Assembly (NCBI GenBank): GCA_025917655.1
Contig: CP084616.1
Coordinates: forward strand, 1,178,001-1,242,000
DNA from: Chlorella sorokiniana
Lineage: Eukaryota > Chlorophyta > Trebouxiophyceae > Chlorellales > Chlorellaceae
DNA length: 64,000 bases
Direction: 5' to 3'
Position numbers and translations under genes: made by a program. Numbering within the stretch: the stretch's first letter is position 1; each line of letters begins with the position of its first letter. Of the stretch, positions 37,401 through 47,500 are shown piece by piece. The notes under the pieces were generated by a model. It worked only from the letters and a program-made list of their open reading frames with translations. It did not search any database and was not told the origin of the DNA.

Positions 37401-40400
37401 TTTCTTCATCCTGCCCGCCCCCACCCCCACCCCGCCCCCCCCCCCCCCCGCCCACCAGGAGCGCCAGCTGCTGCGTGGAGGGCGAGCGAGCAAAGAGGCG
37501 CCCGCCGTGCACGCTGCCCGCCCCCGCGGCCGTACGCCGCGACGCGCGCCAGCAGCCCGCCGCGCCCAAACGACTCGCCGCCGTGGCTGCTGCCGCCGGC
37601 GGAGGAGTCGATGGAGGGGGCGGGGCGGGGCGGGCCAGCTCAGCGATGCTGGGCAGGCAGGGGAGGGGGAGGGGGAGGTTAAGAGGGCTGGGCGAGAGAG
37701 TGTGGGTGGGGGTGGGGGGAGAGGGGGGTGCTTGGTGGGGTGGGGGGGGGGGGGGGCGGCGACGCATTAGCGAGGTTTGTCCGATGCCATGCATGGGAGG
37801 CTTCACAGAGCTCGCGTGCGCGTGGCCGCCGCCCCCCCACACCCCCGGGTGCAGGGAGACCCCTCCTGTTTGAATCAGACCCTCCCACACCCGCCCCCAC
37901 ATACCACACAAACCCTCCTGCAGGCCACCACCCCCGGCTCACTTGATGGAGGCGCTGCGGGGGCCGAGCTCGGAAGAGCCCAGTGCGCCGGGGAGCCAAT
38001 CTGGAGTGATTGGAGGGGAAGGGGGGACGGGGCGGGACATGCAAGGCGCTGAGCCAAAGCCTGGGCGATTGGCCCGCAGAGAGCGGCGCGGCAGCGGTGG
38101 GGCAGCGGCGGCGACAGCTCAGCGACCGTGCGGCAGCGGCGGCAGGCAGCGAGCACGCCAGGGAGGGGCCGGACACCCCGGCGCCCACCATGGCCGCAAA
38201 GCCGCGCGTCGCGCCCTCGCCGCTGTCCGGGCTCATGGCGAACAGCGTGTCGGCGGGCGCGGCGCCGCCGCCCGCCAGCGGCGACGACGACGGCTCGCTG
38301 CCGTCGCTGCTGGGCTGCTGCGCCCGCTGACCCTGCTGCGCCGCCAGGTAGGCGCCCACCTCCCGGGCCGGGCGTGCACCGTGGGAGACAGCGCCGGCGC
38401 CATCTTCAGCAGCTCCTGATGAGGAGGAAAGAAGCAGGGGGGAGGGAGGGAGGGAGGCACCAAGGGCGGCTATGTTGGCAGCCGTGTTGAGGGCGGGCAA
38501 GGGGCGGGCGGGCGTGCGGGCTGCCCACACCAGCGCAGCAGGTCTGCACCGCCTAACAAGCCAAAAGGGGAGACCCTGCTTGCCCCCGCCTGTCCAGCAC
38601 AGCCGCTTCCACCCCCAACCCTCTGCTCGATGCTGTGCCGCGCCCGCCACATCAGCGTGCCGCCTGCCGTTCAGGGCGTCGTCCCCCATGCACGCACGCA
38701 CGCACGCACACACACGCGGGCAGGCAGGCGGCAGCGGAGGGGCGCCCCACCTGAGCGATGAGCTCCAGGATGGTGCGGCGCAGCAGGTTGCCCTGCGCAA
38801 AGCGCTGGATGCGCTGCACCACGGTCGAGGATATGGGGCGGGCGCGGGCCTGGTGGAAAGCGGGGGACAGCCAGGGGTGGCGCAGCGCCTCCTTGGCGCT
38901 CGGCCGCGCAGCGTGGTCCTGCGCGGGACGCAAAAGGGAGGGCGGGCGGGCCGCGGCTGCGTTTGCGCGCAGTCACGACGCGGCGCGGCGGGGGCAGCAT
39001 GCACGATGAGCCTGTTTGGCGCCCGGGCAGTGGCACCACTGCAATAGACAGCTGGCAGCCTGGAACCAGCGGCAGCGTTGCTGCCGATGCCCCGTGTTGC
39101 AGGTTCTTTTCTACAGCACCCCCACACCTTTCCCAACTCAACCCACCCCCATGCCACCCAAGAATTGCAGCGCCACGCACAAGAGCCCCCCTTTTCCTCC
39201 CCGTCGCCGTGCCTTGTTCAGCAGCGTGCGCACAAAGTCCTTGGCCTCCTCAGACACCTCCTTCCAAGCGCTGCGTCGAAACGACGGCTCCTCCCCCAGG
39301 ATGCCCTTCCAGATCACTGCGGGGGAATAAGTTGGGGGTGGGGGGTGGGGGGGGGGGGGGGGGGGGGACAGCGAGGGAGCGTCGGGAGGAAAGGAGGGAT
39401 GGGGTCGGCTGCTGCCACGGCCGCCACAGCAGCAGGGGCGGGCAGCGGCGCGGGGCAGGCGTGCCTGACAGGGCGGGGGCGGTGGGGTTGCGCACGTCGT
39501 CAAAGGGCAGGTAGCCTGCGGGGCGGGGTGGGGTGGGCGGTTGAGGGCTTGGCAGGGCGTTGAGACGAGGTGCAGGAGGTAAGAGGCGAAGGAGGCACGG
39601 CAAGCTGTCACGCTGCAAGCTTGCACGGTAGGGGTGCCGTGCAGGCGGGCAGGCTCCGCAGCGCACCCGACAGCAGCTGGTAGGCCATCACGCCCGCCGC
39701 CCACACGTCCGAGGCGGGGTAGGTCTGGGAGGAAAGCGTCTCGGGCGCCATGAACCTGCACAGATGCACGTGGGGTGCAGGGGCAGCCGCACGCGCCTCA
39801 CCGCGCTGTTGCTGCGGGTGCGCAACACATGCTGCTGCTGCCGCAAGGGCGCACTTGGCTGCCGCACGCCAAGCCCTGGGTGCCCGCGCGTCTCCTGCCT
39901 CAGCAACCCTGCCTCGTCACTCCCACGGCAGCCTGGGGGCGACTTCCCCCGAAACATACAAACACCAGTCCCTGCCCCCCCCCCCCCCCTCCCCACACCC
40001 ACCCACCCACCAAGGTGTGCCTTCCAGCCCCAGGTCGGTGCGGGGCAGCTTCTCGGGGTCAAAGAACACGGCCAGACCGAAGTCGATGGCCTTGAGGGGG
40101 AGTCGTCCTCCTGCGTCAGCAGCATGAAGTTGCCTGCAGCAGGTGCGGGGGACAAAAGGCACCCGAGTGACTGGCGCTGTGGCGCCCACCAGGCCAGGGG
40201 CCCAGCGTCCACCAGGCTAGGGGGCGCAGCTGCAATGCAAGGGAGCGCGCCGGCCTTGAAAGCAAGAGGGCAAGGCCGGGCGCATGGCGGGCGTCCAAGC
40301 CATCAGCGCGGTCGGCGGCAGGGCGCGCACCCGGCTTGACGTCGCGGTGCAGGATGCGGTGGGAGTGGCACTGCGCCAGGGTGTGCAGCACGCTGCGCAT

Positions 40401-41627
40401 GTAGCCGGCCACCTGGCCGAATAGGGAAAGGGGGAGAGGGGGTGTTCAGAGGAGGGGAGTTGCTGCCAGCAGGGGTGTGGAGGCGGCGTCAAGGCCCTGC
40501 CCCTCTTCAGCCACCCAACCGCCCACCGTCTTCTCCGTGTATGGTCGCCGCCCAATCTCGTGCACCAGCTCCACCCCTGCGGCACAGCAGGGTCAGGCGG
40601 GCAGCGTGCTCAGCACATGCTGAGCGGGCCGACCGCAAAGTGGCGTATTCGCTGTGGCCGCTGTGCTGCCATTCCGGGCGCCGCCCCGCAGCGGCCCAGC
40701 CAGTGAGGCGGTGGCGGCACCACCTGGCGCCTGCGGGCGTGTGCACAGCTCATCTGCTTCTCGCAGCGTGTGCAGCGTGCGCGGCGTGCACAGCGTGCGC
40801 AGCACACCTGCAGAGCTCCATCACCAGGTGGATGCTGTGGTCGTCCTCGTACGCGCCCTTGAAGTGCACCACGCTGCGGCGACCACAGCAGGCACAGCGT
40901 GGTGGGCCACCCCGCGCGTGCATCGCCGCGGGAAGTGCGCCGCCTCCCAGGGACGCAGCGACCCCCGGCATGGGCTGGTCAGCGGGAGGAATGCAGGGCA
41001 ACTCGCCGCATGCGTCCCAACCATCAACCGATGCTGCGGCCCGGCGCGCGCCCGCGACCCCCCCTTTCCCCAGCGTGCCTGAGCGTGCCCCGCAGCCGAG
41101 TAAGGATGCGGATCTCGCGCTTCACGTTGTCAAGGTGCTGCGCCTGCTTCTGGGCTGCGCCAGGCACACGCCAAGCGTTTTACAACAGGAATGCTCAGGC
41201 CACGCACGCCGGCTGGGGGGGCCGCCGTAGCCACGTGCAAGATGCAGCACAAGAATGCAACAGCAAGCACCGCAAGCCTTACGCGACAGGTTGGGGATGT
41301 CCAGCGTCTTGGACACCGACTTGCAGGCGAACTGGGCGCCGGTGGCGCGCTCCGTCACAACCCTGCAGACCGGGGCAGTGCAGCGGTGGCCGCCAGCTGA
41401 GCGGCGAGGGGCGGTGGAAGCGCTGCGGCTGGTGCTGCAGGCCGCCCGGTCAGCATCTCCGGGCGCGCGTGCAAGCAGCCCTGGCCTTCGCACCTGACCA
41501 GGCCAAAGCCACCCTTGCCCAGCACCGCGCCCCACTCATAGTGGGCCTCCAGGTCCCGACCAAAGCCGCAATCAACCGCCGGCTGCTGCTGAGCGGCCTG
41601 GACGTCCCAGATGTCCACCCGCGGCAT
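34471..41627 (-). CDS. calcium-dependent-protein-kinase-like kinase with long linker
   Basis: Ser/Thr kinase of the CDPK type. The ATG at 41627 gives MPRVDIWDVQ; an in-frame upstream ATG at 41804 is possible. Kinase motifs in order: GKGGFG (P-loop), FACKSV (ATP lysine), NVKREIRILTRLRG (alpha-C Glu), ILHRDVKPGNFMLL (catalytic loop), KAIDFGLAVFF (DFG), EGTPW/FMAPETLS, PASDVWAAGVMAYQLLSG, RPSAKEALRHPWLS. The segment PISSTVVQRIQRFAQGNLLR followed by ELIAQ looks like the CDPK autoinhibitory junction (38900-38760). Normally EF-hands follow directly; here roughly 400 low-complexity residues intervene (38420-35880), including a Q run. Then come EF-hand-like units: LRRLGYDLEPSEAAALMQQL, one good loop DLDADGQVAAPE (near 35490), and degenerate ones near 35230 and 34820. 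The end reads LDALDQYDSRYGG, as in CDPKs, with stop at 34471. Frame breaks: 40096-40100 and 38362-38364, each repaired by one base. Confidence 0.82.
35935..35959 (-). repeat. CAG run encoding polyglutamine in kinase linker
   Basis: A CTG repeat on the plus strand reads CAG on the coding strand and gives about eight glutamines after PAPQP in the kinase linker. Confidence 0.75.
39347..39367. repeat. 21-base G homopolymer in a kinase intron
   Basis: An uninterrupted G run preceded by shorter G runs, inside an intron of the CDPK-like gene (poly-C on the coding strand). Confidence 0.85.
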
Positions 41628-42455
41628 GGCGCGCTGCGCACCCGCCTCCCCCTTTCCTATGGCAATGTAAGCCTGCGCAGCTGCAGCAAGCATGCGGGTG
41701 GCCAGGGTCGGGTGCGTGCAGGGCCGGGCGGCAGGCGGCGGTGGCGGCAACAGCGGCAGCAGTGGGAGGCCAGCCAGCGGCGGCCATGCCGCGAGCCGCC
41801 GCAAGTACCTTTAGATACTGACTGTAATGGGATCGTCTTTCACGAGTTACCAAGGCTTGCCAAGGGGCTTGCAAGGCGCCTTTCGTGCGGGTTCCGCTGG
41901 CGGCTAAAGCCCCTTGCTGACACAACCGGAAAGTATATGGACAAGTTTAACGAACGGGCGACTGCCCATCAATGACTCTAGGGGTTCCTGCACATGTGGC
42001 ATAAATGCATGCTGCGTTGTTTCGTGCTCGACACGCGTGGTCTGCTTCAAAACATCGGCCTAGCAACGTGCCATATTGTTATTGACGTATCTTGAAGGCA
42101 ACGATACCAGCAGCGCGCCGTCACACCCGCGTTCGTCCCAAACCCGGCCCCGAGCCGCCTGCTGTCTGCCTACATGTTCGCAGTATGTGCCTCGACGGGG
42201 CCTCCAGGCCATGCAACCGTGTGCAGCGCCCGCAACGGCCGCGAGAGAAGGCAGTCTGTGATCAGGCGGTTTAGGATACGCCAGGTGATCACCTGCGCTG
42301 TAAATGAGTGCGAATGTGTACTTCGTAACTGTGCAGTCGATCAGCGCAGCCTTGGCAGTTGAAATTCCACAGTGGTCACGGCGGCCGACGCCACAACCTC
42401 AGCTCTTCCCGCAACGCATCCTTTGTGGCCTTGTGCTGGCACCCCTTCCTGCCCG
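41628..42455. promoter_or_regulatory. divergent promoter region, kinase and DnaJ-type zinc finger
   Basis: About 0.8 kb between head-to-head genes. Part of the left side (41628-41804) could be extra N-terminal coding of the kinase. No other coding signal is seen. Confidence 0.4.
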
Positions 42456-43610
42456 ATGCAGCCTGCCGAGGGCATCCCCACGGAGTTGGAACTGAAGGAG
42501 CCTGAGGCGTGGCGTGCAGCTGCGGCGTCGCCGACCGCGACCGCACCCCCAAGCCGGCGCCAGGCGGCGGCGAGCGCGGGCGGGGAGGCCGAGATCAAGG
42601 GCCAGCCGCAGGTGCGGGGAAGTGCACAAGCGGCAAAGCATGCAAGGACGGTGGAGAGGGGTTGCGCAGAGATCAGTGTCGCAAACGTCAGGCGCTTGAC
42701 TGCAGCCCAGCCGCCGCCAGCCTTTGACGAGGTCGCAGCTTGCGGTGCTCCTTGCGCCTGGGGCGCCTGGGGGGCTAGATACCCCCCACAGCGAATGCAC
42801 CTCTTCCTTTCCCCCCACACACACGGTTCCCTTGCACCGCAGGACGCCAGCCCCGCACTGGCCAGCGCGGGGCGCTGCGGATGGCCCGAGCCCCGCGCCG
42901 CCGCGCAAGGGCATCGTCCAGGAGAGCCTGGACGGCATGAGCGTGCTGGCGGGCAACCTGCTGATGAACGCGGCCAGCTGGCGCGTGGTGCGGGGCCAGA
43001 CGTACTGCCTGCACTGCCGCGGCACGGGCAGGGAGACGTGCGCCTCCTGCCAGGGCAGCGGCATCCTGGAACCCGAGAAGGTTCGCATGAACCAGCTCCG
43101 GCATGCGGGTGAGCAGCGCTCATGATGGGGGGGCTGCCTTGCGCGCTGTCATGTCGGCTGCCTCGCCCGCCACGAGCGGCCACTGGGCGGCCCTGCCATC
43201 CGCGCTGCTGGCGTGGCACAAGGCTGCGACCCCTGCCCCCCACCCCCCACCCCCGCGCCCTCCCCCTCTTTCTCCAGCCGGCAAGCTGCAGGTGTTGCTG
43301 GGGGTGAGCGACGCGCGCATGCACGACTCCACCTGGATGAAGAGCAACCGGTGGGCGCCCGCTGGCGCAGCCGCACGCCACCGCCGCGGGGCAGCCGAGC
43401 AGCTGTTCCGTTGGCAGCGGCGGGCGGCAGGCGCTGCCGGCCTGGCCTGGGGACTGGTAGCTGTAGGGTGCAGCCCAGCCGCCCTTTTAATTGACTCCCC
43501 CCACAAACACACGCACATGCAGGTGCAAGCGCTGCCGCGGCACCGGCGCTCTGCCGTGCAAGCACTGCAACGGCACGGGGGTGCTGGGGCCTGGTGCACC
43601 CAGCAACTGA
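42456..43610 (+). CDS. DnaJ-type zinc-finger protein (BSD2-like)
   Basis: Small protein with four CxxCxGxG-type motifs in two pairs: CLHCRGTG and CASCQGSG (exon 2), CKRCRGTG and CKHCNGTG (exon 4). It has no J domain, so it belongs with plant/algal plastid zinc-finger chaperone-like proteins such as BSD2. Exons: 42456-42611, 42843-43108, 43278-43350, 43523-43610; the product ends GVLGPGAPSN. The N-terminal part is Ala/Pro-rich and could include a plastid targeting sequence. Exon 2 does not keep phase with exon 1: two bases need adding, or one removing, somewhere around 42860-42905. Alternatively exon 1 is misplaced. The zinc-finger exons 2-4 are in phase with each other and secure. The function (assembly of a plastid complex) is a family expectation only. 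Confidence 0.7.
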
Positions 43611-44591
43611 GCTGGACCGGGTGCCTGCTGTTTTGGCGGCGGCCACGTCACCTTTCTGTGGGCACCCCCAAGAAGAGGGAGCGAACGAAGCTGCAGAACA
43701 CCTGTACTACAAGCGCAATCGAATCCTGGCCATGCTTTGCACGCTGTGCAGCAACGATACATAAAGCTCTATACCTTTCTAGGCCGTTATGATCTGCTGT
43801 TCCTGTTTTGGTTTCGTCAACCGTTCACACACCCTCCCAATCGCGGGCACGCTTTGTGCTGGCAGTCGGTCGATGCACGCCGCCTCCACCTGCCTCGAGG
43901 CACCTTTCCTCAGGCACCTTTTCTTCTTGTTCCCAGCAAAATGATGCAGGGGAACGCAACCCTTCTCGTCCCCATCATTTGTGATTGACATCTGTATGCC
44001 TGTCATTTTCCGGTCTGCAGCGCTATCGTATGCACTCGCCAGTTCGGCACTGCAGCAAGCAGCCTGCCCTTGCTTTTGCCCGAGTTTTCCATCAGATCAC
44101 ATTCAACCCTACAGACATTTCTGAAGAGCTAGACAGACAGTGGTGAACCGCTGTTGTGCTTGCCCAAACTAAACCAGTAACGGCATGCATCAACGTGAGC
44201 ATGAAGAGCAGACCGCTTGGGGGCTGAGATGCGGCTGGCAAGGGCGCATGGCGAGGGGACACTCATGTGGCAGCATCACACGGAGAGTGCTGGGCAGCAG
44301 TTGAACGTGAGAAGTTGAGAGTGCCGCCGCGAGGGAAGCTGCCTGACGAGCTGCTGCTCCTGCCCCCACCTGGATCGGTCTGGCCTGCCCCCGCCGCCCC
44401 CGTCTAACCCGCCGCATGCTGTGCATTGCCACATGTGTTTGATTGTTATGTCCGATCTTGCACGCTTCTGTTCCCACCGCTCTACTTCACACAGGCGTGG
44501 CTTCAGCACCCAGCCTGGCCAACCGTGCGTGCAGGCCCACCCCGCAGCGTGCCCTGCTGTCGTGCCTCACGCAGACAGCGCAGCGACGGAA
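43611..44591. other. convergent intergenic region
   Basis: About 1 kb, visibly less GC-rich than the genes. It holds the 3' ends of the zinc-finger gene (+) and the pseudokinase gene (-). No coding sequence or RNA gene was recognised. Confidence 0.4.
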
Positions 44592-47500
44592 TCACACCAT
44601 TGGGTGCAATGTTGCAGGGTGTGGGGGTTCATATGAGAGAGCCGCCCGCCGGCCAGGCCGTGCCTGCGCTCGGCTGCGGCGGCTGCTGCGGTTGCTGAGG
44701 CTGCGGCCATTGCAAGGAGCTGCCCCCAGAGGTGTCGCGCCGCCGCTGGTTGTGCTGCTGCCCAGCGAGAAGGGGTCAAACACTGCTGCAGCGCCGCCGT
44801 TGGGAGCAGCCGCTGGGGCTGGCCGCTGCAAGCTGCTGCCTTGCGCGCCACTGCTGCCCCCACCCCCAGCTGCAGCCCAGCAAAAGGGTCCGCAAGCGCT
44901 GCAGAGCCGCCGCCGGAGCTGCTTGCCGCCAGGCCGCCGAACGAGCTGCTGCCGAGCGGCGACTGTGCGGTTGGGCGCATCCCCGCGGCGCCGCCACCGA
45001 TGTTGCTGCCGCCCCCAAAGGCTGCCCAGCTCTGCTGCTGCTGGCCGGGAGCTGCCACGGAGCCAATCGGCTTGGCAGACCCCACCCTGCTGCCAGCCAG
45101 CCCAAAGGCGCCGCTGCTGGCAGGAGGCGCGGGGAGCCGCGGCGCCGCAACCGCCGACTGCAGCTGCAGCCCGGCCAGCGGGTCAGCGGTGCTGGCGGCC
45201 GCCGAGGGCCGGCTGGAGCTGCCAAGTCCGCTGCTGGGCCCCACCGCTGTGGCAGCCAGCCAGTCCGCGGGCGGCGGTGGGGCCGCCCCTGACCGCCCGT
45301 CAGCCCGTTGGAGGTTGGCGAAGCTGCGGTCGCGGCCTGCGGCGATCCGGCGGCGGCGCCCGGCCCCCCTCCACCGCCGCCAGCACGTCGCGCACCGTTT
45401 TGACCGCCGTGGCAAACTGGTGGGAGGAGAGGGTGGGGGCCACCAGCAGCGGCGCCAGCGCGGGCAGCACGCGCTCGGCGGCCAAGCGGGGCCGTGCTGG
45501 CGGGCCAGCGCCGCTCCCAGCGCCAGCACACACATCACGGTGGGGGCCGACTTGTCCACGGCGCTGACCTGGCGGGGGGGGCCGCAACCGGGGAGCTTCA
45601 CGCTGCAGGGCGGGGCGGCGTGCAGCCAGGCACCAACAGCGCAGCTGGCTGCAGGCTGGCTGCGGAGCTGGCTCCCCATGGCGGGTCTGGGGAGGCGCCG
45701 GCGGGAGGCAGCCAAGCGCGATGCCGCAGGCTCGGCCTCCTGCGGGGGCGGCGGCGGCGCGGCCCGCCCACCTTGGCCGCCGTCGCCAGCATCGCCTCCG
45801 CCTCGCCGCCGTCCATGCGCTGCGCCAGGCGGCTCATCGCCGCAAACGCGCTCACCCGCACCGAGGCTGCGGGCAGGAGGGCGCAGGGCGGGCAGCCGGG
45901 ATCCTGGTTGGCTGGACTCTGGGGAGCGCCGCGGCCGCAGAACACATGTAACAAGTCGGGCAGCGGCGTGCCACCGCCCGTGCATGCGGCCCCCACACCT
46001 CCCCATGGCTGGTCCAGCCACCGCCCCGGCCAGCGCAGCAGCAGCAAGCAGGACCTCCCCCTTCCTTCCACGCTCCCAGGCTCCCCACCCGAGGTGGTGG
46101 CCAGGCACAGAGCGTGCACAGCGGGCAGCACCGCCGCCTTGAGCCCCTGGTAGTCCAGGGAGTCGGCCATGCCCGCCACGCGCTTCAGCATCTCCTCCTG
46201 GGCCCTCGAGTCGCCTGCGGGCAGTAAGGAGAGGGAGCGTGCGGTGAGCGGAAGAAGGCAGGGGAGCGGCGGCAGGGGCTACGTGAGCGTGCGTGCGTGA
46301 GTGTGAGGGGGCGACAGGGACGGCAGCGCACAACAGCAGCAAGCCTGCGGGTCTCCCTGGAGTTTGTGAATCTGGTGAAGGCAGGCAGGCGGCGCAGCAC
46401 GCGGGCGCGCTCACCGTGCTCCGCGGCTCGCACCAGCAGCGCGGGGATGACCTGCGCGGCCACCGCGGGCGGCATGCAGCCCTGCAGCAGCTCCGCGTGC
46501 TGCACCAGCAGCAGCAGCGTCTCGCCCGCCGCGCTCGCCAGCAGCGGCCTGCGGGGGAAGAAAGCGCGGCCCCGGGCGGAATCGAAGCAGCGACGGGTGC
46601 CTCGGTGGCTGCACGCGCCCCGGGCATCCGCCCGCCGGCCCACCCCACCTCGCCCCCGCTGCTCCCTCGGCCATCCGCGTGAGCACACATGCCGCCCAGC
46701 CGGCGCGCTTTCCCCCTCCAGCCCTGGTGGCTGGGCGATCGGCGCGGCGCAGCGCGGCGCCGCACCTGAGTGCGGGCAGCGAGGCGTCCGCAAACTCGGC
46801 AGGGTCCTGCTGTCGCACGATGCGCAGCACGATGGGCAGCAGCACGGGCTGCAGGCTGACGTCGCGCAGCTCCTGCAGCAGCGGCGGCAGCACCTGCAGG
46901 GTGCAGGGACTCGGGGGTGGGTGAAAGGGGAGAGTTAAGGTGGAGGTATGAGGGCGTGTGTGTGCGTGTGTGTGTGGAGGGGGCGCGGGCGCGCGGCGAG
47001 AACACAAACGAGCGTGCAACTCGCAACAACTTTGGGTTACCGCGCGCCCCCTGCCGGCAGGGCTCTACCCTGCTCTACCCCCAACGGGTGGGCTGGCCTC
47101 CTTGGCCGCAGGGCGGCGCAGCGCCAGGGCAGGGGGCGCACCAGGTAGCGCAGCACGCGGGAGTCGAACTGGGCGCAGAGGGAGGGCAGGTCCTGCAGGA
47201 AGGCCGCCTTCTGCGCCGCCTCCCGCTGAAGCATGGTGTCCAGGAACTGGGGGGAAAGGGGAGAGGGGGGGCGACAGCGCTTCAGGTGAGCGTGATGGGG
47301 CGCCGGATGTGCAGCGGGGTGGGTGGGGTGGGGTGGGTGGGTGGGTGGGTGGGTGCGGGGTGGGTGGGGGGGCGCGCAAGCGCAGCACGCAAGGCTGGGG
47401 GCAGAATTGCCGAGCCGCTGAGGGACAGCTTGGTGGGAGGGGGGCTGCCCAAGGGGCTATGGGCGAGGCTGCAGCTGCCCAGCCCGCTGACCCCACCTCG

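Noticed and set aside
44567-47029. 820-codon minus-strand open frame taken as one exon
   Set aside because: It runs through several introns and in the wrong frame for the HEAT repeats; conserved segments lie in changing frames separated by splice sites.
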